From Paucisalibacillus globulus DSM 18846 (GTDB lineage: Bacteria > Bacillota > Bacilli > Bacillales > Amphibacillaceae), in assembly GCF_000482485.1 (NCBI RefSeq), contig NZ_KI519437.1, positions 1 to 64,000 on the forward strand: a DNA stretch of 64,000 bases, in the 5' to 3' direction. Numbering within the stretch: position 1 is the stretch's first letter; each line of letters opens with the position of its first letter. The notes beneath the pieces are model-generated. The model searched no databases. It had not been told where the DNA came from and saw only the letters and a program-made list of their open reading frames with translations. The translations under genes were made by a program, and so were the position numbers. Below, in pieces: positions 1-9,602 of the stretch.

Positions 1-1330
1 AAACCTTTCTACCCCATAATTGATAAATATAAGGCAACACATTTTCTAAATAGTGTAGGTCAAGCTCTGTCCCTTCATATCCATGCACCATGTATAATTC
101 TCCATTACGCATGTAATCCCCATCCACGACTGTAATAAATGGAAATCCTCCATTTACGCGCATCGATACTAACTGATCGCGGATATTTTCATAGTCTTTA
201 TCAGAAATCCGGTAATAAGGACCTTGTTTTTCAAAAAGATACATATCCTCTTGTTCTACCAAGTCCTTAGTAAGGTAATTTCGAATAAAGGAGATGTCGG
301 ATTCAATTTCTCGAACTTCAAACATCTTTTCACGACCAGATCCTACTTTAACCCCACGGGCTTTCATTTCTTCTGTTGGATTATTGTATCGCTCCTCAAT
401 ATCTTCAAATATTTTTAATCCTAAATAATATGGATTAATCCGCTGCTTCGATGGTTGCACAACACTGGAGTTTAACTTTGCAAATTCAACCGTTTCATTA
501 GAAGTAAGATCTAATTCACGCATGATGCGCTGGTGCCAGTATGAAGCCCAGCCTTCGTTCATGATTTTCGTCTCAAGCTGTGGCCAGAAATACAACATTT
601 CCTCTCGCATCATGGTAAGAATATCACGCTGCCAGTCTTCCAGTTCCCTACTGTATTGTTCAATAAATAAAAGAATATCCTTCTCTGGTTTTGGCGGGAA
701 TTTTTTACGCCGTTTTACTCTCGGCTTTGTAGTTTCTTCTTTATCATCCATATCCCACAAATCATCATAAGGTGTTTTGGATTTTTTTATTGGTGATTCC
801 TCTTCTTCCCATTTGTATTCACCTAGTTTTGGTCGAACAATAGACGGATCAATATGTTCCTGAATAGCTAATACAGCATCCAAAAACTTTTCAACTTCTC
901 CCTTACCATGGATTAATTCATATTCTGCAATCCGTTCCGCCGTCGCTGTCATGCTTTCCACCATATCTCTTCTCGTATTGGAAAAACGAACATTATTTTT
1001 AAAGAAATCACAATGTGCTAGAACGTGTGCAATAATAAGTTTATTTTGGATTAAGCTATTCGTATTTAACAAAAACGCATAACAAGGATCCGAATTGATA
1101 ACTAATTCATATATTTGGCTCAGGCCTAAGTCATATTGTAACTTCATCCGATGAAACTGCTTTCCAAAGCTCCAATGTGAGAAACGTGTTGGCATCCCAT
1201 ATGCACCAAATGTATAAATGATTTCAGCTGGACAAATCTCATAACGCATTGGAAAAAAGTCTAATCCAAAGCCTTTCGCAATTTCTGTAATTTCCGCAAT
1301 CGCCTTATGCAGCTCTTTTGTATCGTTCAA
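1..1330 (-). CDS. spoVR: SpoVR family sporulation protein, 3' end cut by window edge
   Basis: The minus-strand frame from a TTG codon at 1330 stays open to the left edge, giving about 443 codons. The start [14 protein letters not shown] is followed by SpoVR-type stretches such as [20 protein letters not shown], so the family call is secure. TTG is chosen because GGAGG lies 8 nt upstream. SpoVR proteins run to roughly 450-500 residues, so only the tail should be missing. SpoVR is a cytoplasmic mother-cell protein involved in spore cortex formation in B. subtilis; its biochemical activity is not settled. A SigE-like promoter precedes it. It lies on the same strand as yhbH and prkA, its usual partners, but znuA, htpG and another gene separate them here. 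Confidence 0.93.
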   Translation of the reverse strand, partial: MNDTKELHKAIAEITEIAKGFGLDFFPMRYEICPAEIIYTFGAYGMPTRFSHWSFGKQFHRMKLQYDLGLSQIYELVINSDPCYAFLLNTNSLIQNKLIIAHVLAHCDFFKNNVRFSNTRRDMVESMTATAERIAEYELIHGKGEVEKFLDAVLAIQEHIDPSIVRPKLGEYKWEEEESPIKKSKTPYDDLWDMDDKEETTKPRVKRRKKFPPKPEKDILLFIEQYSRELEDWQRDILTMMREEMLYFWPQLETKIMNEGWASYWHQRIMRELDLTSNETVEFAKLNSSVVQPSKQRINPYYLGLKIFEDIEERYNNPTEEMKARGVKVGSGREKMFEVREIESDISFIRNYLTKDLVEQEDMYLFEKQGPYYRISDKDYENIRDQLVSMRVNGGFPFITVVDGDYMRNGELYMVHGYEGTELDLHYLENVLPYIYQLWGRKV

Positions 1331-1358
1331 TGATGATCCCTCCATATGTGCTTTATAC

Positions 1359-1386
1359 AGTTTATGAACAAAAGTAGGAATGATGA
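1359..1386 (-). promoter_or_regulatory. Candidate SigE-type promoter of spoVR
   Basis: Read on the minus strand, TCATCAT, 13 nt, then CATAAACT. The -10 matches 7 of 8 positions of the SigE consensus CATACAmT; the -35 matches 5 of 7 of KmATATT. It lies about 30 nt upstream of the TTG start. B. subtilis spoVR is SigE-dependent, which fits. The match was made by eye only. Confidence 0.45.
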
Positions 1387-1407
1387 ACAAGATGCCTGAA
1401 TAAACAT

Positions 1408-1451
1408 AAATCGTAACCATTACTATTTACAAATCGTAATCATTACGATAT
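1408..1451 (+). promoter_or_regulatory. Two tandem Zur boxes upstream of znuA
   Basis: The 21-bp site at 1431-1451 is a near-perfect palindrome with halves AAATCGTAAT and ATTACGATAT, matching the Bacillus Zur operator (AAATCGTAAT-n-ATTACGATTT). A second, weaker copy at 1408-1428 (AAATCGTAAC, then ATTACTATTT) lies 23 bp upstream, about two helical turns away. Together they predict zinc-dependent repression of znuA. The sites could also touch the divergent spoVR promoter region. Confidence 0.85.
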
Positions 1452-1486
1452 AATCATTTTTGACTTTAAAAAAAGGGAGAGTATTT

Positions 1487-2476
1487 ATGAAAAAAAGTTT
1501 ACTCATAGTTAGTTTGTTAAGTTTGCTAATATTGTTAGGTGCATGTGGTAGTAATGTAAGTTCTACGGACAACGACGAAAGCACTTTATCCATTTATACA
1601 TCAATTTATCCACTAGAAGATTTCACTAAAAAAATTGGCGGTTCTCATGTAAATGTGAAAACTCTTATTCCACCTGGTGCAGATAGCCATACATATGAGC
1701 CTACCTCAAAGGAAGTCCTGGATATTGCAAAAGCAGATGCCTTTATTTACAACGGACTTGGTATGGAATCCTATGCAGAAAATATTCATGATACATTGAA
1801 AGATGAGGATGTCCTAATGGTGATCGCCTCAGAGGGTGCAGAAGCAATAGCACATGTGCATGAACATGACCATGGGGAAGAATCTCACGAGCATGAGCAT
1901 GAGGAAGAAGGCAGTGGAAACGAACATGAAGAGGATACCCATCATCACCACGGAGATGAGGACCCACATATTTGGCTTGATCCACACCGAGCAATTATTC
2001 TTGCCGAGAATATCAAAGATAATCTTGTAACTCTAAAACCAGATGCAAAGGAAGAGTTTGAGAAAAACTTTGAGGATGTAAAAGGGGAATTAGAATCTTT
2101 AGATGAACAGTTCCATGAATTAGTGGAAACAAAAGAAAACCCTGAAATGATGGTTTCCCATGCAGCCTATGGTTATTGGGAGGAAAGCTATGGAATTAAA
2201 CAAATTCCAATCGCTGGACTATCTTCTAGTCAAGAACCTTCTCAAAGTGAGTTGGCTGAGATTATTGAATTAGCCAAAGAAAAAGAAATCAAGTATGTCA
2301 TTTTTGAACAAAATGTCACGCCAAAAGTTGCGGAAGTAATTCAGGGAGAAATTCATGCTGAAGCCCTTTACTTGCATAATCTCTCTACATTAACTGAGGA
2401 TGATTTAGAGAATAAGGAAGATTATTTTAGTTTAATGAAGAAGAACCTTGAAACGTTAAATGAGGCCTTAAATTAA
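1487..2476 (+). CDS. znuA: Zinc ABC transporter substrate-binding lipoprotein (ZnuA/AdcA type)
   Basis: Captures Zn2+ outside the membrane for an ABC importer. The 329-residue protein has a lipoprotein signal with lipobox LGAC (Cys20), then the cluster A-I metal-binding SBP fold (SIYPLEDFTKKIGG near the start). A long His/Asp/Glu-rich loop at about residues 125-165 (HVHEHDHG, THHHHGDEDPHIWLDP) is the mark of zinc-binding members. The start is ATG 1487 with GGGAG upstream; an in-frame codon at 1460 has no ribosome site. Twin Zur boxes lie directly upstream. No permease or ATPase gene (znuB, znuC) is adjacent, so the partner proteins must be encoded elsewhere. It is followed by a strong terminator. 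Confidence 0.93.
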   Translation: MKKSLLIVSLLSLLILLGACGSNVSSTDNDESTLSIYTSIYPLEDFTKKIGGSHVNVKTLIPPGADSHTYEPTSKEVLDIAKADAFIYNGLGMESYAENIHDTLKDEDVLMVIASEGAEAIAHVHEHDHGEESHEHEHEEEGSGNEHEEDTHHHHGDEDPHIWLDPHRAIILAENIKDNLVTLKPDAKEEFEKNFEDVKGELESLDEQFHELVETKENPEMMVSHAAYGYWEESYGIKQIPIAGLSSSQEPSQSELAEIIELAKEKEIKYVIFEQNVTPKVAEVIQGEIHAEALYLHNLSTLTEDDLENKEDYFSLMKKNLETLNEALN

Positions 2477-2483
2477 TAAGAAA

Positions 2484-2518
2484 AACCCAGTGCTAGGACT
2501 ACTTTCTAACACTGGGTT
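2484..2518. terminator. Bidirectional terminator between znuA and htpG
   Basis: AACCCAGTG pairs with CACTGGGTT, extended by a partly paired inner CTAG/CTA, between two convergent genes. Confidence 0.75.
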
Positions 2519-2523
2519 ACTAT

Positions 2524-4407
2524 TTATGATTGAGCGACCATCACTTTACACATATTATTTGTAAATTCAACCGGATCTTCTACAGGTAATCCTTCAATTA
2601 ATAATGCCTGGTTAAATAGAATATTGGTGTAAAGGTCTAGTTTATCCTTATCCTTTTCGAAAGCATCCTTTAAGGTTTGGAATACTTCATGATTTGGGTT
2701 AATTTCTAGTACTTTATCTGCCTTAATTTGCTGGTTATCTGGCATTGCGTTAATAACCTTTTCCATTTCAATGGAGATTTCTCCATCTGCCGTTAGACAA
2801 ACGGGGTGTGTTCTTAGGCGTTTAGATACACGAACTTCTTTCACTTTTCCTGCTAATTTCTCTTTCATATAGCCGAAAATCTCTTTGTTCTCTTCTGTTT
2901 CTTGTTCCGAAGCCTTTTCTTCTTCAGAATCAATTCCAAGATCGTTGCTAGATACAGACTTGAATTCTTTCTCTTCATAGCTCATTAGAACACGAATCGC
3001 AAATTCATCAATTTCTTCTGTGAAATAAAGAATTTCATATCCTTTATCCGCTACAAGTTCAGTTTGTGGAAGCTTGTCTATGCGCTCAATAGATTCACCT
3101 GTGGCATAGTAAATATATTTTTGGTCTTCTGGCATTCTAGACACATACTCTGCTAAGGTAACAAGCTTCTTCTCTTTAGACGAATGGAACAACAGCAGAT
3201 CTTTTAAGGTGTCTTTATTCGCACCAAATTCATTATACACACCGAACTTCAATTGACGACCAAAGGCATTAAAGAATTTCTCATAACCTTCCCTATCGTC
3301 TTTTTGTAGGCTAAGTAGCTGTTGCTTAATTTTCTTATTGATATTCTTTTCGATTAATTTAAGCTGGCGATCATGCTGAAGCATTTCACGAGAAATATTT
3401 AATGATAAATCCTCGGAATCAACAAGACCTTTTACAAAGCTAAAGTGATCTGGAATTAAATCCGCACATTTTTCCATGATCAACACGCCACTCGAATATA
3501 GTTCAAGACCTTTTTGGTACTCTTGTGAGTAATAGTCAAACGGACGATTTTCCGGTATGAAAAGAATCGCATTATAACGAATTGATCCATCGACACTTAA
3601 ATGAATATGCTTTAATGGTTTATCGAAACCATAGCGCTTTTCTTGATAGAAGTTTTCATAATCTTCATCGGTAAGTTCACTTTTGTTCTTTTTCCAAATT
3701 GGAACCATGCTATTGATTGTTTCTTCTTCCGTGTAATCAACATACTCTTCACTATCATCTTCTTTTTTACTCTTTGTTACTTCCATTTTAATTGGGTAAC
3801 GAATGAAGTCTGAGTACTTCTTAATAATTTCTTTTAATCGATATTCTTCTAGGTACTCTTCGTAGTTCTCATCTTCTGTATTTTCTTTAAGTTTTAATAC
3901 AATCTCCGTACCAACTGTCTCTTTATCCGTTGGCTCAATTGTATAACCTTCTGCGCCTGTTGATTCCCATTTATAAGCTTGATCACTTCCAAGTGCTTTA
4001 CTCGTAACAATTACTTCATCTGCAACCATAAATGCAGCATAGAAGCCAACACCAAATTGACCAATAATATCATAACCATCTTTAATTTCATTTTCTGTTT
4101 TAAAGTTAAGAGATCCACTTTTTGCAATGGTACCTAAATTGTTTTCTAGTTCTTCTTCCGTCATACCGATACCAGTGTCAGTGATTTTTAAAGTCCGTGA
4201 ATCCTTGTCCGCCTCTAGTTTTATATAATAATCACTTTGGTTAAATGTTAAATTTTCATCTGTTAACGCTTTATAGTAAATCTTATCAATTGCGTCACTT
4301 GCGTTAGAGATTAATTCACGTAAAAACACCTCTTTTTGTGAGTAGATGGAATTAATCATTAGTTCCAATAAACGTTTCGATTCTGCTTTAAATTCCCTTT
4401 TTCCCAT
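2524..4407 (-). CDS. htpG: Molecular chaperone HtpG (Hsp90)
   Basis: Cytoplasmic ATP-dependent Hsp90 chaperone, 627 residues, full length. The N-terminal ATPase shows [13 protein letters not shown] with the catalytic Glu and nucleotide-binding Asn, and DTGIGMT; the glycine-rich lid [17 protein letters not shown] follows. The middle domain and the C-terminal dimerisation domain are intact. The start is ATG 4407, 9 nt after AAAGGAG; an in-frame TTG three codons earlier abuts the ribosome site and is not credible. A perfect CIRCE operator lies about 60 bp upstream, which suggests HrcA control. That differs from B. subtilis, where htpG is a class III heat-shock gene without CIRCE. Confidence 0.97.
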   Translation of the reverse strand: MGKREFKAESKRLLELMINSIYSQKEVFLRELISNASDAIDKIYYKALTDENLTFNQSDYYIKLEADKDSRTLKITDTGIGMTEEELENNLGTIAKSGSLNFKTENEIKDGYDIIGQFGVGFYAAFMVADEVIVTSKALGSDQAYKWESTGAEGYTIEPTDKETVGTEIVLKLKENTEDENYEEYLEEYRLKEIIKKYSDFIRYPIKMEVTKSKKEDDSEEYVDYTEEETINSMVPIWKKNKSELTDEDYENFYQEKRYGFDKPLKHIHLSVDGSIRYNAILFIPENRPFDYYSQEYQKGLELYSSGVLIMEKCADLIPDHFSFVKGLVDSEDLSLNISREMLQHDRQLKLIEKNINKKIKQQLLSLQKDDREGYEKFFNAFGRQLKFGVYNEFGANKDTLKDLLLFHSSKEKKLVTLAEYVSRMPEDQKYIYYATGESIERIDKLPQTELVADKGYEILYFTEEIDEFAIRVLMSYEEKEFKSVSSNDLGIDSEEEKASEQETEENKEIFGYMKEKLAGKVKEVRVSKRLRTHPVCLTADGEISIEMEKVINAMPDNQQIKADKVLEINPNHEVFQTLKDAFEKDKDKLDLYTNILFNQALLIEGLPVEDPVEFTNNMCKVMVAQS

Positions 4408-4466
4408 TTCAAACAACTCCTTTAGTACTTATTTTAGATAGGAAATAATAAATAGATATTTATATT

Positions 4467-4493
4467 TTAGCACTCCGCACTTGAGAGTGCTAA
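4467..4493. promoter_or_regulatory. CIRCE operator (HrcA binding site)
   Basis: TTAGCACTC, 9 nt, GAGTGCTAA: a perfect match to the CIRCE inverted repeat. It sits between htpG (minus) and the unknown gene starting at 4623 (plus). A TTGACA hexamer on the minus strand at 4535-4540 could be the -35 of the htpG promoter, with CIRCE downstream in the leader, as at groES and dnaK operons. Confidence 0.95.
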
Positions 4494-4622
4494 TTTTTTC
4501 ACTATCAAATAAATAACATATTATATTTGGTTATGTCAATTGTCTTGGTAGATTTTCTTTCAATAATGGACCCCCGCATATTTCCACATAATTTAGGAGA
4601 ATTTAAGGGCAGGAGGGATACT

Positions 4623-4973
4623 ATGAATCACCAATTTTTATCTATTGAAGAATTTAACTCACTTATTCAGCAATGGAATGGAAAGTCCGTTAAAATCACC
4701 AAGCACGAAATGGATGATGTGGATCAAACAGTAATGAATCTAAAGGATATAGCATATGAACGGAACACACGTCGAATAGATGATTATGTACCAATGCATA
4801 ATTTGCTTTTAAATGGAGAGGGCCATATCAAAACACTAGCAGCTATGAGCAGTCAGCCACTTCCATCTTCTAGTTATGAAATTCCTCTACAGGATAATTC
4901 ACTTTATGAATTTGATGGGGAGAAGTTTTTTATTACTACAGAGCGTGGGGTTTATAAGATTGAGTTAGCTTAA
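4623..4973 (+). CDS. Conserved hypothetical protein, 116 residues
   Basis: The ATG at 4623 has AGGAGGG 5-6 nt upstream; longer in-frame extensions lack a ribosome site. The protein starts MNHQFLSIEEFNSLIQQW, is soluble, mildly acidic, and ends in a predicted beta-rich tail (YEFDGEKFFITTERGVYKIEL). No signal peptide, membrane segment or catalytic motif is visible, and I do not recognise the family. It is divergent from htpG and shares the intergenic region holding CIRCE, so heat control of this gene is possible but not shown. Confidence 0.8.
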   Translation: MNHQFLSIEEFNSLIQQWNGKSVKITKHEMDDVDQTVMNLKDIAYERNTRRIDDYVPMHNLLLNGEGHIKTLAAMSSQPLPSSSYEIPLQDNSLYEFDGEKFFITTERGVYKIELA

Positions 4974-4990
4974 GAGTGGTTGTATGGGGA

Positions 4991-5090
4991 TGGGAGTACT
5001 CTATTCCTCATTTTGAATACTTGCTTCGATTGAAATGATGTATAGAAGTGCTCTATTCTTCATTTTATACTCGATTGGAATGATTCAGAC
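4991..5090. repeat. Diverged copy of the 52-bp-period hairpin repeat
   Basis: CTATTC(C/T)TCATTTT recurs at 5001 and 5053, exactly 52 bp apart, with AAATGATG and ATAG before the second. The same unit and the same 52-bp spacing form the array at 34174-34500. This copy spans about 1.7 units in the convergent gap between the 4623 gene and yhbH. Confidence 0.6.
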
Positions 5091-5096
5091 CAAAGC

Positions 5097-5124
5097 AATC
5101 CCCAGGAACGTTCTCCTGGGGATT
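5097..5124. terminator. Terminator between convergent genes
   Basis: Perfect 11-bp stem, AATCCCCAGGA pairing with TCCTGGGGATT, followed on the plus strand by TTT. It serves yhbH on the minus strand and possibly the upstream plus-strand gene. Confidence 0.7.
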
Positions 5125-5132
5125 TTCATACA

Positions 5133-6302
5133 TCAAACCGTCACTGCTTCACGCTGAAAGAAGCTTTTCATCGCATGATATACGTCTCGTTTTTCCTTTA
5201 AAATAAAATGACGGAATTTCGGATCTTCAATTGTATTGTAAGCTCGCATTAATGTGGAATGGCGATTATAGATATTTACCTCCGCATAGCCGAACATATT
5301 GGAGACATCCATAATCTCATTAACAAGACGGATACATTTTGGGTTGTCAGAGGTAATATTTTCGCCATCTGAAAAATGAAAAGGATAGATATTATAGCGT
5401 GTGGGATTATAACGCGTTTCAATTAGTTCAATCGCTTTTGTATAAGCAGAAGAGCAGATGGTTCCACCGCTTTCTCCTTTATTAAAAAATTGGTCCTCTG
5501 TTACTTCTTTTGCCTCCGTATGATGGGCAATAAAAGCGATATCTACATGCTCATATTTCGTTTTTAAAAATCGAGTCATCCAGAAAAAGAAACTTCTTGC
5601 CATATACTTTTCAAACGACCCCATCGAGGCACTTGTATCCATCATGGCTAGAACAACTGCCTTCGATTCTGGTTTCACTATTTCATTCCAGGTTTTAAAT
5701 CGCAAATCATCATTATAGATTGGCACGATTCCTGGATTACCTTCTCTTGCATTTCGCTTCAATGCTGTTAAAATGGTTCGCTTTTTATCAACATTCCCCA
5801 TCAACCCTTTTTTCCGTACATCATTAAACTCTATTCTTTCTGTTACAATCTCAGCCTTTTCTTTTTCCTGTAAATTTGGTAGTTCTAATTCCTTAAATAG
5901 GGCTTCCTCTAACTTTTCTAACGACACCTCAGCTTCATAGTAGTCATTTCCAGGCTGATCGCCTGCCTTCTTTCCACCGCCAGGACCAGTTCCTTGTTGC
6001 CCTTTTGCATTTGGGTCTTTTCCTACTACATCTCCAACTTTACTATCTCCGTTCCCTTGCCCTACATGCTTTGATTTGTTGTAGTTGTATCGGATTTTGT
6101 ATTCGTCTAATGAACGGATTGGAATTTTGATTACGTCTCGCCCATTTGACATCACGATACTTTCTTCACTGATTAAATCAGGTAGATTATTCTTAATGGC
6201 TTCCTTTACTTTATCCATGTGGCGCTGTTGATCTTGAAAGCCTTTGCGATGGAGGGACCAGTTTTCCTCGGAGATGACAAAGTTTTGTTTACCTTCCTGC
6301 AC
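5133..6302 (-). CDS. yhbH: Sporulation protein YhbH (DUF444 family)
   Basis: About 389 residues, matching the B. subtilis YhbH length. The N-terminus reads [15 protein letters not shown] Gly/Lys-rich linker around residues 95-120 precedes a von Willebrand A-like C-terminal region with [15 protein letters not shown], a DxSxS metal-site-like motif. The start is taken as GTG 6302, 8 nt after AGGAGG; the ATG two codons upstream is only 2 nt from it. The gene follows prkA on the same strand. YeaH, the enterobacterial homologue, is encoded with YeaG (PrkA) and YcgB (SpoVR), supporting a shared pathway. Function is known genetically, through sporulation and stress, rather than biochemically. Confidence 0.93.
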   Translation of the reverse strand: MQEGKQNFVISEENWSLHRKGFQDQQRHMDKVKEAIKNNLPDLISEESIVMSNGRDVIKIPIRSLDEYKIRYNYNKSKHVGQGNGDSKVGDVVGKDPNAKGQQGTGPGGGKKAGDQPGNDYYEAEVSLEKLEEALFKELELPNLQEKEKAEIVTERIEFNDVRKKGLMGNVDKKRTILTALKRNAREGNPGIVPIYNDDLRFKTWNEIVKPESKAVVLAMMDTSASMGSFEKYMARSFFFWMTRFLKTKYEHVDIAFIAHHTEAKEVTEDQFFNKGESGGTICSSAYTKAIELIETRYNPTRYNIYPFHFSDGENITSDNPKCIRLVNEIMDVSNMFGYAEVNIYNRHSTLMRAYNTIEDPKFRHFILKEKRDVYHAMKSFFQREAVTV

Positions 6303-6431
6303 GAACATCCCCTCCTATTCATTTTGGGTATTGAAAAAGTATCGATTTCTTCTGGAAAATTCGATACTTTTCTCTATAATATGCAGCTAGGCGCATATTA
6401 TTGCATTTTATTAAAAATAATAGATTAAAAA

Positions 6432-6472
6432 AAGGTAACAAGACTAGCTACCCTAGCCAATCTTGTTACCTT
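6432..6472 (-). terminator. Terminator downstream of prkA
   Basis: On the minus strand, AAGGTAACAAGA pairs with TCTTGTTACCTT and is followed by TTTTTT. It separates prkA from yhbH transcriptionally, so yhbH probably has its own promoter in 6303-6431. A second hairpin at about 6330-6374 (AAAAGTATCGA with TCGATACTTTT) lies in the yhbH leader. Confidence 0.85.
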
Positions 6473-6486
6473 ATCGTCATGCATAT

Positions 6487-8382
6487 TTATCGATTCAATA
6501 AACTTCCAACATATCGTAGTAATTCATTAGCTGAAACGGAATTATACCCATGTTCATCTATTAATCTAGCAATTACTTCATTAATTTTCTTAAGCTGGGA
6601 TTCATCTGGAGTCTTCGATGAGGTGGTAATTTTCACCACATCTTTCAAATCTGCAAATAACTTCTTCTGAATTGCCTCACGAAGTCTTTCGTGTGAGTTA
6701 TAATCGAATCGCTTTCCTTTTCTTGCATAAGCCGATATACGAATTAATATCTCTTCACGGAATGAGCGCTTTGCATTTTCTGAAATTCCAATTTGTTCTT
6801 CAATCGAACGCATTAGCTTTTCGTCTGGATTCATTTCCTCTCCCGTTAACGGATCCCTCAGCTTGTTTTTATTACAATAAGCCTCCACATTATCCAGGTA
6901 ATTATCCATTAACGACTTTGCAGATTCTTCATAGGAGTACACAAATGCTTTCTGAACTTCCTTCTTAGCAATTTCATCGTACTCCTTTCTTGCAATGGAT
7001 ATATAATTCATATAGGTCTCTTTATCTTCCTCTGAAATCGATGCATGCTGTGCTAACCCCTCTTTTAAGGAACGCAATACATCAAGTGCATTGATGGATG
7101 GTACTTCTTTTCGAATAATAGCAGATGAGATTCGGTTAATAACATAACGCGGATCAATACCATCCATTCCCTCTGTCGGGTACTCGTTTTTTAAATCCTC
7201 CACATCTACTTGGTTATAGCCTTCCACATTTTCACCATCATAGAGGCGCATTTTCTTCAATAAATCCATTCCCTGTTTCTTCGAGTCTTCTAATCTCGTT
7301 AGCACCGAGAAAATGGCAGCAACACGTAATGCATGTGGGGCAATGTGAACATGTGCTATATCACTTTGATTAATCATTTTTTTATAAATACGTTCTTCTT
7401 CACTCACTCTTAGGTTATATGGAATTGGCATCACAATAATCCTGGAGTGAAGAGCTTCATTTTTCTTATTCGAAATAAATGAACGGTATTCCGATTCGTT
7501 CGTGTGCGCAACGATGAGTTCGTCGGCAGAAATGAGCGCGAACCGGCCCGCTTTAAAATTCCCTTCCTGTGTTAACGAAAGTAAATGCCACAAGAACTTC
7601 TCATCACATTTTAACATTTCCTGAAACTCCATCATCCCACGATTTGCCTTATTTAATTCCCCGTCAAAACGATATGCTCTCGGGTCAGACTCTGAGCCAT
7701 ATTCAGCAATCGTAGAGAAATCAATGCTACCAGTTAGATCAGCAATATCTTGAGACTTCGGATCTGACGGACTAAAGGTTCCAATTCCCACACGCTTATC
7801 CTCAGAAAGGAAGATACGCTCTACCATAACATCCTCAACACGGTCACCATATTCTTTTTCTAACCGCATAGTATTGAGGGGCGAGAGACTACCTTCAATA
7901 CGAATACCATATTCGTTGGAAAAGTCCTCGCGTAAATGATTCGGAATGAGGTGTAAGGGATCTTCATGCATCGGACAGCCTTTTATTGCATAAACGGCAC
8001 CTTCATCCGTACGGGAGTATTTTTCCAACCCTCGCTTTAACATAGTTACAATAGTAGATTTACCCCCACTAACCGGGCCCATTAATAGTAAAATACGTTT
8101 TCTTACATCTAATCGCTTTGCGGCTGGATGAAAGTATTCCTCAACAAGTCGCTCAATTGCTTCTTCTAAACCAAATATTTCTTCCCCGAAAAACTCATAC
8201 ATCTTACGACCATTACGCTCTTTAACCCCAGATGCTTTAATCATATTATAAACTCGCGAATGAGCAGTCTGGGCAACTTCAGGTCTTTCCTTGATTATAT
8301 TTAGATACTCCGCGAATGTACCTTCCCACTTCAGACGATTCTCTTCCTCACGATAACTCTTCACCTTGTTAAGAATATCCAT
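6487..8382 (-). CDS. prkA: PrkA family serine protein kinase / AAA+ protein
   Basis: Full-length, 631 residues. The AAA+ Walker A is GPVSGGKS at residues 102-109; the family usually has GPVGGGKS. A C-terminal PrkA domain follows. The start ATG 8382 has GGAGG 10 nt upstream. In B. subtilis PrkA acts in the mother cell during sporulation and influences SigK-dependent genes; kinase and protease activities have both been proposed. A SigE-like promoter lies about 35 bp upstream. It is grouped with yhbH immediately downstream, and spoVR lies about 5 kb further on the same strand. Confidence 0.96.
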   Translation of the reverse strand: MDILNKVKSYREEENRLKWEGTFAEYLNIIKERPEVAQTAHSRVYNMIKASGVKERNGRKMYEFFGEEIFGLEEAIERLVEEYFHPAAKRLDVRKRILLLMGPVSGGKSTIVTMLKRGLEKYSRTDEGAVYAIKGCPMHEDPLHLIPNHLREDFSNEYGIRIEGSLSPLNTMRLEKEYGDRVEDVMVERIFLSEDKRVGIGTFSPSDPKSQDIADLTGSIDFSTIAEYGSESDPRAYRFDGELNKANRGMMEFQEMLKCDEKFLWHLLSLTQEGNFKAGRFALISADELIVAHTNESEYRSFISNKKNEALHSRIIVMPIPYNLRVSEEERIYKKMINQSDIAHVHIAPHALRVAAIFSVLTRLEDSKKQGMDLLKKMRLYDGENVEGYNQVDVEDLKNEYPTEGMDGIDPRYVINRISSAIIRKEVPSINALDVLRSLKEGLAQHASISEEDKETYMNYISIARKEYDEIAKKEVQKAFVYSYEESAKSLMDNYLDNVEAYCNKNKLRDPLTGEEMNPDEKLMRSIEEQIGISENAKRSFREEILIRISAYARKGKRFDYNSHERLREAIQKKLFADLKDVVKITTSSKTPDESQLKKINEVIARLIDEHGYNSVSANELLRYVGSLLNR

Positions 8383-8417
8383 GTTTGAATTCCCTCCATC
8401 TTGGACGCGGTTTATAT

Positions 8418-8446
8418 AGCTTATGCAAGATATGGTGCTGAGATGC
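8418..8446 (-). promoter_or_regulatory. Candidate SigE-type promoter of prkA
   Basis: Minus strand GCATCTC, 14 nt, CATAAGCT: 5 of 7 and 6 of 8 matches to the SigE hexamers. The predicted leader is about 30 nt. The -10 also reads CATAnnnTA, the SigK -10 form, so SigK is an alternative. Confidence 0.4.
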
Positions 8447-8652
8447 CGACAAGTTTAGGCAAAGGGATGTCCAGGCGTGAGCACCCAAAGGTAAGTATGG
8501 TATATCAATTTCATGTTTTATTCTTTTTAAATGCCACTGCAAGTTTTCAAGGAAAATATTCTGATGTATAATAATGAAGTCGATGGGTTGAAACCCTATA
8601 GTAACTATATTAAAATTTTATTCAGAGTCATAAAGAAAGTGAGATGTCTTTC

Positions 8653-9372
8653 ATGGGACGTAAATGGAATAATATTAAAGATAAAAAGGCAGAAAAGGAT
8701 AAAAACACGAGTCGAATCTATGCTAAGTTCGGACGCGAGATTTATGTTGCTGCTAAACAGGGTGAGCCAGATCCTGAGGCGAACCAAGCACTTAAGGTTG
8801 TCTTAGAACGCGCAAAAACCTATAGTGTTCCAAAACATATTATCGAAAAAGCAATCGATAAAGCCAAAGGTGGAGATGACGAAAGCTATGACGAGCTTCG
8901 TTACGAAGGATTCGGACCAAATGGCTCTATGCTTATTGTGGATACATTAACAAATAACGTAAATAGAACAGCATCAGAAGTACGTGCTGCTTTTGGAAAA
9001 AACGGTGGTAACATGGGTGTTAGTGGATCTGTTGCCTATATGTTTGATGCAACTGCAGTATTCGGTGTTGAAGGAAAAACTGCTGATGAAGTACTAGAGC
9101 TTTTAATGGAAGCTGATATTGATGTTCGTGATGTATTAGAAGAAGAGGAAACTGTGATTGTTTATGCAGAGCCAGATCAGTACCATGCTGTACAAGAGGC
9201 TTTCAACAACGTTGGCATTACAGAGTTTACCGTTGCTGAATTAACGATGCTACCTCAAAATGAAGTAGAATTGGATGAGGAATCCAAAGCACAATTTGAA
9301 AAATTAATTGATGTTTTGGAAGACCTGGAAGATGTTCAGCAGGTTTACCATAATGTTGATTTAGGTGAATAA
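8653..9372 (+). CDS. YebC/PmpR family regulatory protein (B. subtilis YeeI type)
   Basis: 239 residues starting [20 protein letters not shown], the same length and start as B. subtilis YeeI. The family core is visible: [47 protein letters not shown], and VAYMFDA. The ATG at 8653 is 9 nt after AAAGTGAG; the codon at 8644 has no ribosome site. YebC proteins were annotated as DNA-binding regulators; recent work links some YebC members to translation of difficult peptide stretches. Which applies to this YeeI-type branch is unknown. It stands alone, with its own terminator. Confidence 0.95.
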   Translation: MGRKWNNIKDKKAEKDKNTSRIYAKFGREIYVAAKQGEPDPEANQALKVVLERAKTYSVPKHIIEKAIDKAKGGDDESYDELRYEGFGPNGSMLIVDTLTNNVNRTASEVRAAFGKNGGNMGVSGSVAYMFDATAVFGVEGKTADEVLELLMEADIDVRDVLEEEETVIVYAEPDQYHAVQEAFNNVGITEFTVAELTMLPQNEVELDEESKAQFEKLIDVLEDLEDVQQVYHNVDLGE

Positions 9373-9380
9373 CAGAACGT

Positions 9381-9414
9381 AAAGAACGTCCTTGTATTAA
9401 AGGATGTTCTTTTT
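9381..9414 (+). terminator. Terminator of the YebC-family gene
   Basis: AAAGAAC-TCCTT pairs with AAAGGA-GTTCTTT, with one internal G/T mismatch, and is followed by TTTTT. Confidence 0.85.
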
Positions 9415-9602
9415 AGTAAGTCCTAAGTATTTACTAACTAATAAGAATATGACTCTTTACCCACTAACTCCTAAAAAATAGTACAAAGTAACGATATTTC
9501 GACAAATTATTCAGAAGGTATCTTTACCGTAGCTACATAGCCTCTTAATAGTAAGACGATACAATGATACATGTACCAAATAAAATTCATGAGGTGATCG
9601 AA

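Noticed and set aside
6219-6428. 69-codon plus-strand frame across the yhbH start
   Set aside because: Antisense to the conserved yhbH N-terminus and without a ribosome site.
8431-8500. Small structured RNA upstream of prkA (GGTGCT with AGCACC)
   Set aside because: Only six paired bases and overlap with the prkA promoter region; not enough evidence.
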